64,000 bases of DNA, from contig OX336388.2 of the NCBI GenBank assembly GCA_946902985.2, positions 1,217,408,609 through 1,217,472,608 on the forward strand, read 5' to 3'. Of this stretch, positions 46,703 through 58,813 are shown one piece after another. This DNA comes from Meconema thalassinum (lineage: Eukaryota > Arthropoda > Insecta > Orthoptera > Tettigoniidae). The translations under genes and the position numbers were made by a program. The number at the start of each line of letters is the position of its first letter. The stretch's first letter is position 1. Under the pieces are notes generated by a model. That model saw only the letters and a program-made list of their open reading frames with translations, searched no databases and was not told where the DNA came from.

Positions 46703-46772
46703 TGTAATGGCTGCGTGGATAGTATCTCGGTCTGCGAATCATGAGGTCTCAGATTCGAACCCCAGTCCCGGC
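46703..46772 (+). other. tRNA-like stretch, possible SINE head
   Basis: It contains an A-box-like TGGCTGCGTGG at 46708 and a B-box-like GATTCGAACCCC at 46752, 44 bases apart, as in internal pol III promoters. The T-stem does not pair well, so it is not a functional tRNA gene. It could be the head of a tRNA-derived SINE or a decayed tRNA. Confidence 0.35.
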
Positions 46773-49700
46773 AATTATTTTTGCTACCGGATCATCGATT
46801 TAAACGATATATATCATAACAGTATGAGTCATTTTAACAGAATCTACATGAAATTACGATTTATCTAATTTTAATTACAATAGTTTGCACCAAGCAGGAG
46901 TTGGGAAATTTGATTGTATTGAACATTATTGCTAGTAGTCTATATATAGGATAGAGACTATGGTTTCATTTCTCCTCTTAATTTACAATATAATATGTGA
47001 TGTTTGTTCAAACAAGTGTGACAGTGGCATATCTCCAATTCAAGTTATACATTCATCATAGTACCAGTATGAAAACGGAGCGTAAATTAACATTTTAAGA
47101 ATGTCCTAGCTGTGTAGTATACGAGTAGGATAACATGTCAGATGACTTCACATACATTTCATCTCAGATGTCAGATGTATGCGACTACTGTAAGGCTGAT
47201 ATCTTTTTTCCCGTAGAATATTATAATGCTTAGTTTTCCAATAACTCGCGTAGCTTTAAAATTTTGGATTATACTTGAATAGAATTTACGTAGACTCTCA
47301 TATACTTAACTTCAATACCGTTCACTTTATATTTCACTTCGTCTTAATACATGTAATAGTTCGTTTGTAGCTTCAGAAATATTCTAAGTTAATTTCCCTA
47401 GTCGTATGACTTCACCGTGGCTTTAATACTGCTTGGCCGACGCTGGTCGCGGACTCTCCGTCAACTCAACTCTCACTTCCCCGCACTCAGATTTCCGCTA
47501 GACCGACACGTATGCACTGTTCCAGCTTTCGTGATAGAAGACCCTGATCGAAGGCAGTAAGGCGCTTCTCCCCTCCTTATCAAACTTTGATAGCGTCCTT
47601 CTCATAAATTGGTGGCTAAATTGTAGGTTTACTTCACATGCAAAATGTCTGCGTTACATTTGATTTCAATTCAACATCCCTTTCATCTTGGCATGTCTAT
47701 TTTTAAATCCCATTTATTTTATGTCCTCTAATTACTTTTAAAAGAATTCCAGAGTAATTACTACCTGGATTTGTAAGATTCTGATTTTCTGCGAGCCTGT
47801 CACATGATTTCTTTGTCTTTATTTCGACTTCGCTGTCGCGTGTCAGCCACGTGCCTACTTGCATCTCCCCTGCTTTATTCGCGTGACCCGTTTGGAACTG
47901 GTTCTCGCTTGAAATCGTGCACTTTCCAGTTGTACAAAATCGACATTATTACGATTGTATAACTTTCATTTATACAAAATCTTACTTTTCTTCTCTAAAA
48001 AATGAGCCGATATAATTCTTTCCTCGCGTCTGCTTGACTTCCTAGCTCTACTGAATGCTTGTCTGAGAAGCGGGATGTCGATCTACACCCTTTAAATGAA
48101 AACATAATAATATTATATTATAATTGTCACGCGAGTACAGTTCTATCCTCGCCTCGTGACTTACTCTGAGTTCTTTAAATAAAGGTTCAGTACCGTTCTT
48201 GATTCTCTAAATAGAATAACGTTTCCATCAGTCATCCGGTTACACTGTGCAACATTCCAGGTTCTACCAACCAGCCACCTGGTTTCTATGCATATGGTTC
48301 AAGGTTCTCAGATAAATATATGTTCCAACGGAATGTGGAACGGTACAGAGCTGGGACAGTACAGCAGCATTTCCCAAAATGTATTGAGCCCGTGTTTTCT
48401 GTGTGATCGAATCTGTAAAGTCACCTCTATCATCTAGCAACGAAGCCAGTGCTATTTTGAGCCTGAGTTACTAAAAATGTTTTCTTTTCACGCCGCGCGT
48501 ACTATGTGGGAATATTGGAACGCGAGTTTGGACAGCCCCTGAAATATTATCAGCCGGAACATTAGGGAAATGGCCGATCCAAGATGACAAGTTGTACCGT
48601 GAGCGCTTAGCCAAGGCCGCGCAATAAGGAAAGAGATACGCCACGTGACTACGAAGGGATGAAAGATTTCGAACGGAGAGCGGAGTTTCTTTTTATTTCT
48701 ATGGCTTATTAAAATATTCAGGTTGAACGCATATATGTATCCCTAACGACTGAAATTTGCAAGCGAAAGGTTTTACCAGCCTTTCCGAGGATTTTCCACG
48801 TATCATTACTATAAATCTGAGGACGTCACGAAAAATTTTTGCTTGGCGAATAAGGAGACATCACATGGCAAATATGGGGACAGCGGAGCGGAAGCAAGCA
48901 TACGCACGCGAGAGGGCTTGTGAAGTGGACGGCCGAGATTTGGAGAGTGGTTCTTGTGACGTGAAAATTCACAACTTGTTCGGACTGCGATCGTGCGCGG
49001 CTTATCGTAACGTGACTTGTACAAGTGTTACGGGGTACAAACTGATTGAAGCCTGTGCTTTATGCGGCCGGAGTTAGTGCATTTCTTTTGCTCTGATGAT
49101 ACAGGAGTACGTTCAAATGCCAATGGACAAACATTTCATAAAATTAACTATCTATTGCAATCACGGCATTGTGCGGTATACATGAAACTTCGTAGCGAAG
49201 CAAATAGTATAGTCATATTGGACCATTTTTACCTACGAGGGTTACTCAAAAGAACACAGATGGAATTTCTACTAGTTTTGAAATTATTATTCAACATAGC
49301 AGCGAGGGCAAGAAATATGACTGGTTCACATAATGGTCTCGTCATGAAAGTGTAATTTGATTAAGGGGGTACCGCGATGAAAGATCATGGAGAATTGGAG
49401 CATCTTGATGACATAAAAATGGTAGCCCACAAGAGAACTTCCGAGATTACCTAGAACTGCCATAGAATAACCTTGCGAGTGGAAACATCGAGGTCATCTA
49501 CCATCATCTTAGCTAGACAGAAGAAGATGAGGGGCTTTCTTAGCCTACGTATCCAGTGGAACCGAATTCGTTTTACGAGGAGAAGTGTGGGGTCCTGATA
49601 GCCAGCTGTGGACGAGGAGAGCTGTAGCCCTGAGGGATGGCTATTCCAGGAATGCCAAATACGGTATCATTCCCGTATTTCCTTTCAACGATAACCGAAT

Positions 49701-50262
49701 TTGACTGAAGGTAAAAGACGTCTCACATTACTTAGTTTGGCATGATTAGAATGGGAATCATTGGGGCCCATTTTCTTGGAATTTGTTATGTTTTGTTGTT
49801 GAAAATTTTTGCATATGAGTCGATTTCAGGTCTGGATTCGCTTGATGTCATAGTGTTTTGAAAATTTTCTCACCATAGTAAATTCGTTTTATTTTGTCGT
49901 CGTAACTTATTAACGTTAAAAATCTTGGAATTAAATTAATAATTATTAGTGTTTAATCAACTCCGATTAAATTTTTCCATTTAATCGTTGCTGATTTTGG
50001 TCATGAGTTGACTTTTCGGATTTTGATATCCGTTGATTTCAAATGTTTGCCACTTTTTTCTTTGTTTTTGTAATCGCTATTTGTAATTTGGCAGTATTCA
50101 CGATCTGCGGTGGCGCGGCAGAAATTTGTTTAAAGTGACGGATAATTATTTGCAATGATCAACCATGAGAATGTCAAAAATATAACTTAGTAATAATTTC
50201 TTATGAAGCACGATGAATAATTGCAATTAATTAAATTATTAAGTTAATCATTTATAGTAATA
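46773..50262. other. Unassigned, AT-rich, no gene recognised
   Basis: No RT, transposase or host-like coding sequence is seen. The longest open frame (48757-49077, plus, 106 codons) has no recognisable domain and lacks a supporting context. The segment 48480-49080 is richer in G+C than its surroundings. Confidence 0.5.
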
Positions 50263-50292
50263 CTAGTTGTTACCCGCGGCTTCTCCCGCAAT
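50263..50292 (-). terminator. Helitron 3' terminal hairpin and CTAG end
   Basis: On the minus strand GCGGGAGAAGCCGCGGG can fold on itself and is followed by TAACAA and CTAG, then T outside. This is the standard arrangement where rolling-circle transposition stops. Confidence 0.75.
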
Positions 50293-50459
50293 AACATTTG
50301 GAATCCCGTTATAACATTAGTTATATAGATTTTTCCTGTAGTGGAAGATAATGACGGCAACACGGAGCGTTGAAATTGAAAATCGGGTGCAATATCCGAC
50401 GGTGAGGTTTGATTTAAGGCAGGTCCCCTAGCCTACTGCCATGTCTATCGAGAGTGTTT

Positions 50460-50880
50460 TTAACGCCTAAGCACTTCTCGGTAAACTACATTTCTGGTCT
50501 TTCTCTCAGGCTGTAGAATGACTAAGCCACCAGGAGAACTGACTCTAGAGCATGCCACGTCCAATTGACCATGTGCGAAACAGTCACTTCTCAGATCCAC
50601 ACCAGCTACTTTTAAACTCTGCCCCTGAGCCTTGTTAATTGTCATGCCGTAGCAGACTTTCAAAGGAAACTGCAGACGTTTGAATTGAAAATGATAGTCT
50701 GATGGGATTAGAGGAATGCGGGGTATGAAGACAGTTTCGCCTTGGCCAACACCTGTAAATATGGTGGCTTCAATCTCAAATTTATGCAGAGCTTTAACCT
50801 GCAGCCTGGTCACATATTTACTGCATGCTTTACTCATTGCATCCTTCAGATGCACATATTCCTCAATTCTCAACTTTTTC
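50460..50880 (-). pseudogene. Helitron Pif1-like helicase, C-terminal tail
   Basis: The last 135 or so residues of the Helitron helicase. Recognisable blocks are RLQVKALHKFEIEATIFTG, VFIPRIPLIPSD, MTINKAQGQSLKVAGVDL and HGQLDVACSRVSSPGGLVIL, which match the end of Pif1-family helicases in animal Helitrons, with helicase motifs V and VI. The protein ends VVYREVLRR at the stop at 50460-50462. Motifs I to IV and the Rep domain are missing; just upstream a stop (near 50881) separates it from the repeat region. It is a remnant. Confidence 0.87.
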
Positions 50881-50883
50881 TAA

Positions 50884-51180
50884 TTGATGCGAATCCAAAG
50901 TAGTCTCTCTGTCTCCTCTGCATCTCTATTTACTTCTGGGTGGCTCTTTGTATATTTGGCCACTGCATCCCTATTTACTTCTGGGTGGCTCTTTGTATAT
51001 TTGGCCACTGCATCCCTATTTACTTCTGGGTGGCTCTTTGTATATTTGGCCACTGCATCCCTATTGACTTTCTTATTGCTTTCAACATACTTCTTAAATG
51101 CCCTAAGGTTTACTTCAGGATGTTCTTTCGCGTATTTGTTTACAGCTTTATTTAATTGTTTTTACGGATGTTGTTAGTAA
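50884..51180 (-). pseudogene. Helitron N-terminal repeat region, 45-bp units
   Basis: Three near-identical 45-bp units (50920-50964, 50965-51009, 51010-51054) and two to three degenerate ones to 51170. On the minus strand each codes for 15 residues, DAVAKYTKSHPEVNR. Similar xPEVxRxAVxKY repeats are, as I recall, found near the N-terminus of arthropod Helitron proteins ahead of the Rep domain. Here the repeats run straight into the end of the helicase. One frame change separates them from the OTU gene. Confidence 0.7.
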
Positions 51181-51181
51181 A

Positions 51182-51756
51182 TCATTTTGTACGTTTTGAA
51201 CCTCTATTTGATTTAGTTTGAGGCACTGACTCGAGGAGGATTTTCGCGGTAGAAGGAGAAGATGATAATGAAGAAGGCTGAATGAGAAGCGGGTATTCAC
51301 ATTGTAAAATTGTAGGCGAGAATGGCTCGTAAACATCAAAATGTCCCTGCGTGAACTCTCCCGTAAGCCTAAACCTTTTAATTGAAGCTGCAGAACCATA
51401 CGTATTTCCAGTTCGGAGTACACAATTACAGTAGACCTGGAATTGGAAAGGATAAATCTCTGCCGCTACTTGCAATTCGAATGATGTGCCGTATGTGTAA
51501 GGCATAGACATAACAGATACATATTCGGCCTTGTTTATGTAAGGCTGGCAATCTCGTGTCATAGAATACACCTGTAGTCTTTCCCAGTTGTTATTGGCGT
51601 CTCTGACAATGTCAGCACGCACTGTACGTGCATGTGATATGTTGCCATACATTGCGTAAGATAGAGCAGAGAAGAGACAGGCACCATCTCCGGGAAATTT
51701 ATAGACTTGGTGGGGAACTTGTGTGCCATCTACCTCTAACATTTCTACTGCAGCCA
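51182..51756 (-). CDS. OTU-like cysteine protease carried by Helitron
   Basis: A reading frame of about 191 codons from the ATG at 51756 (an earlier non-ATG start at 51772 adds five residues). Counting from 51772, it has the OTU box GDGACLFSALSYAMYG with Asp29 and Cys32, a YGTSFELQVAAEIY block as in OTU folds, and the partner His144 in GHFDVYEP. OTU proteases remove ubiquitin from proteins. They are known passengers in several Helitron groups. The catalytic Cys and His are both present and no stop interrupts the domain, so the protein could be active if expressed. It lies at the 5' side of the element, ahead of the repeat region in the same orientation. Confidence 0.82.
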
Positions 51757-52326
51757 TCGTGACAACAATCAATGAGAAGCAAATACAAAAAATAAGAAGA
51801 AGATGAAGAATCTCCCTTGAGTAATAAAAAAATGGAATACATCAAACGTAAAAACAGATCTCTACTTTAAAAACCTGATAAATGGAATAGACTTAGCCTA
51901 ACTTAACAAAATTAACGTTGGTAAAGGTAATTTTCTTTTACCAAAATCCACTTTTCATTATAACTAACTATGTACTACCAAGAAATGATGAAAAACGCCG
52001 AACCTAATCCAACAAACAAAGGAACTCGACAGTTACTTCAACTAAAGGCTAATATAAAATGCAATATGATGATTATGAAGTGATGGTGAAAGTACGAAGT
52101 ACAAACAGAAATGAACTCGACAGTTACTTCAACTATAAGCTAAAATGACTATGAAGTGATGGTGAAAGTACAAAGTACAAACAGAAATTACAGAGAAGTT
52201 CTGTTTGAACAGAGAGAATGGGTAAAGGTCGGGAGCGCAGACAACAATGACGTGCACGTTATGACGGTAAAGAACACACTGAGCATTGCCACACAGCTCC
52301 CTGCCAGCAAATCACCAGAACTCTGG

Positions 52327-53565
52327 TAGGGGCGACGTGATGCAGCCCGCATTTCATGGCAACAATACAGTAGACTTAGGCATTATTGAAGCTGTTCATA
52401 TAATCGCGGTTTTCGCAGTTTTCGTGGTTTGACCATGACCCCGAGTGAAATTTTTGAAAAACTTTCTTAGCGAGCACCTACGGTCCTTGAGGAAGCTGCA
52501 AACCAAATTTCATTCCAATCCGTTCGGTGGTGTCTGAGATTTCGTGATGAATGAGTGAGTGGTATTTGACAAATATATAGTAGAAATCGCGGTTTTCCAG
52601 GTTTGACCACGATCCCGAGTGAATTTTTTGAAAGCCTTTCTTAGCGAGCACTTACGGCCCTTGAGGAAGCTGCATACAAAATTTCATTCAAATCCGTTCG
52701 GTGGTTTCTGAGATTTCGTGATGAATGTGTGGGTGGTATTTGACAAATATATAGTAGAAATCGCGGTTTTCGCGGTTTGACCATGATTCCGAGTGAATTT
52801 TTTTGAAAACCTATCTTAGCGAGCACCTACGGCCCTAGAGGAAGCTGCATACCAAATTTCATTCAGATCCGTTCGGTGGTTTCTGAGATTTCGTGATGAA
52901 TGAGTGAGTGAGTGAGTGAGTGAGTGACTGAGTGGTATTTGACAAATATATAGTAGATAGATATATAATACGTTAAGCTAGGGGTGACGTGATGCAGCCC
53001 GCATTACCTGGCAACAATACAGTAGACTTAGGCATTATTGACGCTGTTCATATAATCAAGGTTTTACCATGACCCCGAGTGAAAATTTTGAAAACCTTTC
53101 TTAGCGAGCTCCTACGGTCCTTGAGGAAGCTGCATACCAAATTTCAATCTAATCCGTTCGGTGGTTTCTGAGATTTCGTGATGCATGAATGAGTGGTATT
53201 TGACAAATATATAGTAGAAATCGCCGTTTTCGCGGTTTGACCATGATCCCGAGTGAATTTTTTGAAAACCTTTCTTAGCGAGCACCTACGGCCCTTGAGG
53301 AAGCTGCGTACCAAATTTCTTCAAATCCGTTCGGTGGTTTCTGAGATTTCGTGATGAATGAGTGGTATTTGACAAATATATATTAGACATCGAGGTTTTC
53401 GCGGATTGACCATGATCCCGAGTGAATCGTTTGAAAATCTTTCTTAGCGAGCACCTACGGCCCCTGAGGAAGCTGCATACCAAATTTCATTCAAATCCGT
53501 TCGGTGGTTTCTGAGATTTCGTGATGAATGAGTGAGTGAGTGGTATTTGACAAATATATAGTAGA
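52327..53565 (-). repeat. Tandem copies of the Helitron 5' end
   Basis: Six copies of the 24-base 5' terminal word end at plus 52584, 52758, 52957, 53218, 53387 (one variant) and 53565. Each is followed, in minus direction, by the same 120-base unit with motifs such as ATTTGGTATGCAGCTTCCTC. A larger duplication covers two blocks starting TAGGGGCGACG (52327) and TAGGGGTGACG (52979). A run of TGAG repeats lies near 52900. A few open frames in this stretch are by-products of the repeats. Confidence 0.8.
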
Positions 53566-56500
53566 TTATAATCGAAGGAAGTGTATGGAACACTGTAATA
53601 ATATTATTAACGGATGGAAGTTAACATTTGCCGGAGGACTTTGCAACTTTGCCAGACACGAGGTGTCTCATGAATAATTTGAAAGCTCATTTATTATTTA
53701 TAATATATTGAGAAATACTTGATCTGCAATTATCCTGAATTGTATTGTCGTGTATGCAGACACGTTTGTATGTCAATCAAAGTGACATTGAGAATTATTG
53801 TAATGGAGAAATTACTATTGTTGTTTGTGAATACGATGTTGCGTAAAGTGTAACTATGTCATGGTAATCAAAACTGGATCTTCAAAATGACCAGATAAAT
53901 GTTGGATGCCAATTGTATAATTGTGAAATGTATTAATAGGCGTCGTGTATTCAAAGAAATTGCGCAAGTGCATAAATATGGTATTACTATTTTGGCAAAG
54001 AAGCAGTTGGTATTGAAAGGCGTTCCTAGTGGCAAATGTTAATTTGGGACTAAACATTTCTTTTATCCGATTTTGAAATGAAACATGTGCTAGGGTTAAG
54101 TGAACTGCCATGTAAGCTAGGAATTTACATGAAAGTATAACGTGAAGGAAGGTTGCCTCTTCCATAAAATATAATAAAATAAATATTAAGGAGTCTAGAT
54201 GGAAGTGAAACTTCCATAAATTTAATTGTGCATAATTCTTCCAACGATTAAACATTAACTTTGTATAGCACCATGATCGTCACATATGATTATTTTCTAC
54301 AATTTTGAGTTGAATTGGAATAAGTTGAAATAGGAGGGGATTACGGAGACTCCCATCTTGTATAAAGTAGAATATATTTTTGTAATTCGCACAGACTAAC
54401 CCGGATGGGTAGAACTTGAATACAACTATCACAGTTGAGAACGATTTTTTGGGGGACTCCGAGTTCAGGCCTATCTGACTGAGTTAATGGATGCATTAGA
54501 GAACTCATATTTTTTAAATCGTATTTTTGTGGAGAACCGGAGGTTGGTGTTCAATTAATTCATGTGAACAGTGATATCCATGTTCAAGCACCTGTAAATT
54601 TTATGAGTGAATTAAATTACGAACACGAGGATTTTCGTAGGTTCGATTCTATTTTACATCGGATTTCGAGTTATATTAATTAACAAAGTTGTACTACGTT
54701 CACGATTCTTTGAGCCTTCAAATACAACCCATACCCGAGTGTTGTTTGATTCTCATTCATTTCAATTAGATTTTTTATGAAGAATTTTGAACCTAGTACA
54801 GCTGTAGCTAGTTGTTTTACCCTATTTGCCAAGCATTTCTTCCAGTGGTTTCTTTTAGCTGGGTGACCAGAAAAATTCGCAATCCAGCTCATCTTCGGAT
54901 TTTGGCAAATATTTGTGGTAAAGGGCACAGTATGTACTGACTATTACACAGTTACGTTATGTATACCATACCGCGGCTATACCATACTGGTTATTACAAC
55001 CATTATGGCTATTGCACCGAACTTTTACTTTTACTATTACAGCTATAACACAGTCTATTTAGTTACCACGGCAATTGCACCACAGCGTTTATTACGCTGT
55101 TACGCTGGTTATTACAAACCACCACATAATAGCCTAATTGCACATTAACTACATCAAATTACACACCTGTTATCTTATCTAAGGGCATTTATTTCAGTAT
55201 ATCGTAATATATCTAGCCTAAGTGTATTTCTTTTTCAGTATCTACTGTCCTACATAGAACCTTGATAAAAAGATAGTTTTTTCTGTGTCAACAACTATCC
55301 CAGTTTCAACAATGCTGGGCCTTATGTAATTCCAGGCAAATTATTTATTCAAACATAGGATAATTACTTCTTGAAATATGAATAATAATGAACATAGCGA
55401 TTTCAGTCCGAGTGCGTGTCCCATCAGACAGGGCAAGGCAACTTGCTCGTTTCGATCGCGGTCACACAGTCATGCTTATACTGTAGCCTACGTTAGAAAT
55501 ATATCTCCTAAGTACAATACGATGGATCCCAAGTGATTCGAAATATTTATTGTTGCTTCATATATGGGGCTTGGAACATAGCCTATTGTTCATCAGTCCC
55601 ATGTAGTTGGGGTGTGTATGGAATTTGTCTGATACATTTTGTTATTGTGATGTCTGTAGTAGCGGGTGTGTTTGTAATTAAGGAATGGCTTGGGAAGGAG
55701 TTGGCCGTGGCCTTGATTTATGAACTATCCACGCATTTTCCTGGAGTAGAAGTGGGAAAGCACGGAAAACCAGTCTAGGAAGGCTAAGATGGGAATCAAA
55801 CTCACTTTCTCGCAGTATTGCCATATGAGGCACAGTGTAACCCACACACCAGCCTTTCGCTCCTTTGTGACCAATAATAGTATTTCTTTCCTAAATGAAA
55901 CATCCCGTTCTTGCTTTTCTTTTACTTGTTAGCGTATTTTCATTTATGAAAAGATAGGCTTATGAGATCACATTTTGTCCGTGTGTGTGTGTGTGTGTGT
56001 GTGTGGGTATGTGTGTGTCTGTGTGTCCCCCACCTTAATAAAATCAAAATGGCTGGAACTATTTCAATGAAACTCGGTAAGGTCATAGTACTATTTTGTC
56101 CGACCTCGAACGTGCTCTTTAAATTTTATTCCATCTCACCAATCCAACATGGCGACTGTGCGAAATATTTAACCAGCATTCTATATCTCCGAAATCTTTT
56201 AGATAACATCCTAAAATTTTGCATGGTGATAAAGGGCACTACTAGATGTGTACTTATGGGACTCTCAAAAACCTGTTAAGTACACAACGAAATGGTGGCC
56301 AAGCAAAGTTGAAACATTTAAATAGACTTTTCTCGCGATTTAACCATCCGAGCGCAGTGACACATGGTACAGCAAATCTTTACATACCTTCCAATGCACT
56401 GACATCTAATTTAGTTCAATTCTTAACTTCAAGATTGCGGCTGTGCGAAATTATAAAATTAAGTTTCAATTTCTTGTGTTCTAATAATGCGATCGAAGTC

Positions 56501-58320
56501 AACGTTTGAATAATAAACCTCCGCAATAATCGTCATCTAATAGTACATAGCTCTATGGCCTACAAAGTATATAAAAAAGCAACAAGGCGACCATCCGAAA
56601 TATTTAGATGGTTCTCAATATCTATAAATCTATTACATCAATCAAACTGAAATTGTATATGTTGATAGAGACAATTAACATAAGTAGGATATATGAAAAT
56701 AGGCTATTCAGTTCTTCATGGAAGTACTTGTTTGACAATCATATCGATTTCCAATTGTGTCTTAATGATCACTCCATAATTTAAATTAGGTGCTGTAAGG
56801 TCAAAGATTACAGTTTCGGTTACCGGCACTGACAGGGGCCATTCTGAGCACATTCCTCGGGATTTTGCACACTCCGTCTTACAATAAATTAATAGAATTA
56901 ACTCAAGGTCAGAGCCACCTACTCAGTTTTTGACCGTACTAGTGACCTATTATAGTTACACAATGATACTGTCGCCTCAGAAGAACAAGTATGAGACAAA
57001 TTCAAGAGACACCTAACTATATGGGACTTATGACCAATAGGCTATGTTCCAAAAACCCTATATGAAGCAACAACCAACATTTGTAATCATTGCAATCCAT
57101 TATATTGTATTTACGAGACATATTTTTAACGTACTGTATGTACATGTGTGACAGCGATTGAAACAAGCACGTTACCTTCTGCTGTGTGATGGGGAACGAG
57201 CTCAGACTAAAATCACTATGTTGATTATTATTGATATTTCAAGATGTAATTATCCTATGTTTGAATAAATTATTTGCCTGTAATTGCAATGATTGGAACC
57301 ATGCTGCTAACGGCAGAAAATAGTAGAATTTTATTTCAAAAAATTCTTCTCGGCACGCCGGAAAGCAGAGGTAGATTTCACCGGGCAACGAAAAATATAT
57401 CGAAATCACTACATTTGTCATATGTTGCATAACTACAATGTTGTAGATGTTTAGCATGAGAAGCCCCATATTCTAATAATTCCGAAAACGTTTTGCTCTT
57501 GGCATAAGGGTATGCTTTCATACAAAGGTGTTAGGTACTTTTTAGAGGATTATTAACATTTTAAACTGTTTTAATATTGTGCCTAATAAGGAAGGTATGA
57601 TGTTTTTCTCTTAAAACTCCATTTTCCCACCTCATTGGTCTACGGTTGGTGCTATCGATGAACTTTTCGGAGATAAGTATTTGGCCCTTAGTCTATCGGA
57701 AGAATAGCACGAACTTTGAATGGATTCGATTTTTCACAAAACTACTAAGAAAGTCATAGCGATATATCACTTTTTCAAAAAAGGCTCCCCATTTTCATCC
57801 CACTGGATGCGATTTTCTTCTTTAACGAACTCAACCGATATTTCTAGTGTTTATATTTTATGAATAAATTGTAACGTGAATTGTGCAAAATGGCGGTAGT
57901 TATCGTGTCCATAAGAAAGTTATACATATATAATTCTATAAATTATGTATAAACTTTTGAACTGACGATGGTTTTGGGGTCTGGGGGATGTGATCGCGAA
58001 GATATGTCGAATTTTTCCGGAAGTCGCATCATGATTCCCATTGCAATAGGTAGCTTTCTAATGAAATCGATCTAAAAACCAATGTTAGTATCTATATCTC
58101 CGTAACTAAAAAATCCTGGTAAAAGCAAAGCTCGTTGTTTTTGAAGCCCCTTAACAGACTTGTCATCCTCTTAGCTGTGACAGATTTTTCCATCAGATAA
58201 ATAGTGGATAACTAAGGAAATAAAAGAGTTTCAGCAAACATACACTATTCATTTTTGTAACATACAAATCAACACAGCACTCTTCATTAATCACAGTCCA
58301 GAAAGACAAATTAAAAATGC
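53566..58320. other. Unassigned, no gene recognised
   Basis: AT-rich DNA with many short frames and no recognisable domain. The stretch 54940-55140 alternates words like TTATTACAA and TTGCACC and is low-complexity. A GT microsatellite is listed separately. Phrases such as CCAACATGGCGACTGTGCGAAATA near 56140-56165 look like decayed interspersed repeats. Confidence 0.5.
55981..56026. repeat. GT microsatellite
   Basis: GT repeated from 55981, with interruptions at 56006-56010 and near 56020. Confidence 0.9.
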
Positions 58321-58810
58321 TAGTAATAGATAGGTTAAATAAAGCATATTATTAAAGGTATTAAGTACTTTGCTAGGATCATTAATTTAAAATTGAATGA
58401 TGAATTGATTGTTGCTACCATACTAGAAGGCATCAACCCGGAGTATAGGTTATGTCTGACAATGGAGAGCAAAACTATGAGTTTTCTCGACCTGAATAAC
58501 ATTATTAAATCTGCAGAAGCCGTGAAAAACATCGAGACCTTGAAAATGATTCACTCTCCTCCTCCCATGGTTAATACTTACGTTCACCATAATAATGATC
58601 TACAGCAAGGTTCTTACCAGATATTTGACCAGAGTGGAGCAGATGATCTCGTAGTTCCGCCCCTTAAAACAACACTAACTAACTAACTGTTCTTACCAGA
58701 GAAGAAGGTTCAATTATCCTGAGCATAGTCGGCCAGGCAAAGGTTGTGATAGGTGCGGATCATATGACCACATAGCCAAGTGGTGTGATCGGAGATATAG
58801 TCGAAAGCAA
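58321..58810 (+). pseudogene. Gypsy-E Gag relic
   Basis: End of a Gag related to Gypsy-C. The block ELIVATILEGINPEYRLCLTM (58403 onward) parallels Gypsy-C EIVSSILKGISPEYRSYLTM. It runs on to 58686, then breaks. The zinc knuckle CDRCGSYDHIAKWC lies near 58748-58790 in the frame that reaches the TGA at 58811. No LTR is seen to the left, so the copy is truncated. Confidence 0.8.
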
Positions 58811-58813
58811 TGA
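58811..58813 (+). promoter_or_regulatory. Gypsy-E gag stop, candidate readthrough codon
   Basis: CAA TGA CTA TC, the same eleven bases as at the Gypsy-C gag end, although the surrounding codons have diverged. The downstream frame stays open for about 65 codons. Confidence 0.6.

Larger units (their letters stand above)
50263..53565 (-). mobile_element. Helitron, internally deleted
   Basis: A rolling-circle transposon on the minus strand. The 3' end has a GC-rich hairpin (plus 50273-50291, CCCGCGG...) about 10 bases before the terminal CTAG (50263-50266), followed outside by T. The 5' end begins TC (TCTACTATATATTTGTC, from 53565) and is preceded by A. This gives the A|T insertion site typical of Helitrons, with no target duplication. 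Inside are an OTU-like gene, a 45-bp coding repeat and the tail of a Pif1-type helicase. The Rep nuclease and most of the helicase are missing. Confidence 0.82.

Noticed and set aside
46703..46772. Functional tRNA gene
   Set aside because: The T-stem does not pair and the acceptor ends do not match.
48757..49077. 106-codon plus-strand ORF
   Set aside because: No recognisable domain, no repeat copy and no splice or promoter context.
50884..51177. Plus-strand ORF with LFTSGWLFVYLATA repeats
   Set aside because: It is the antisense of the Helitron 45-bp coding repeats; the minus strand gives the known PEV-type repeat.
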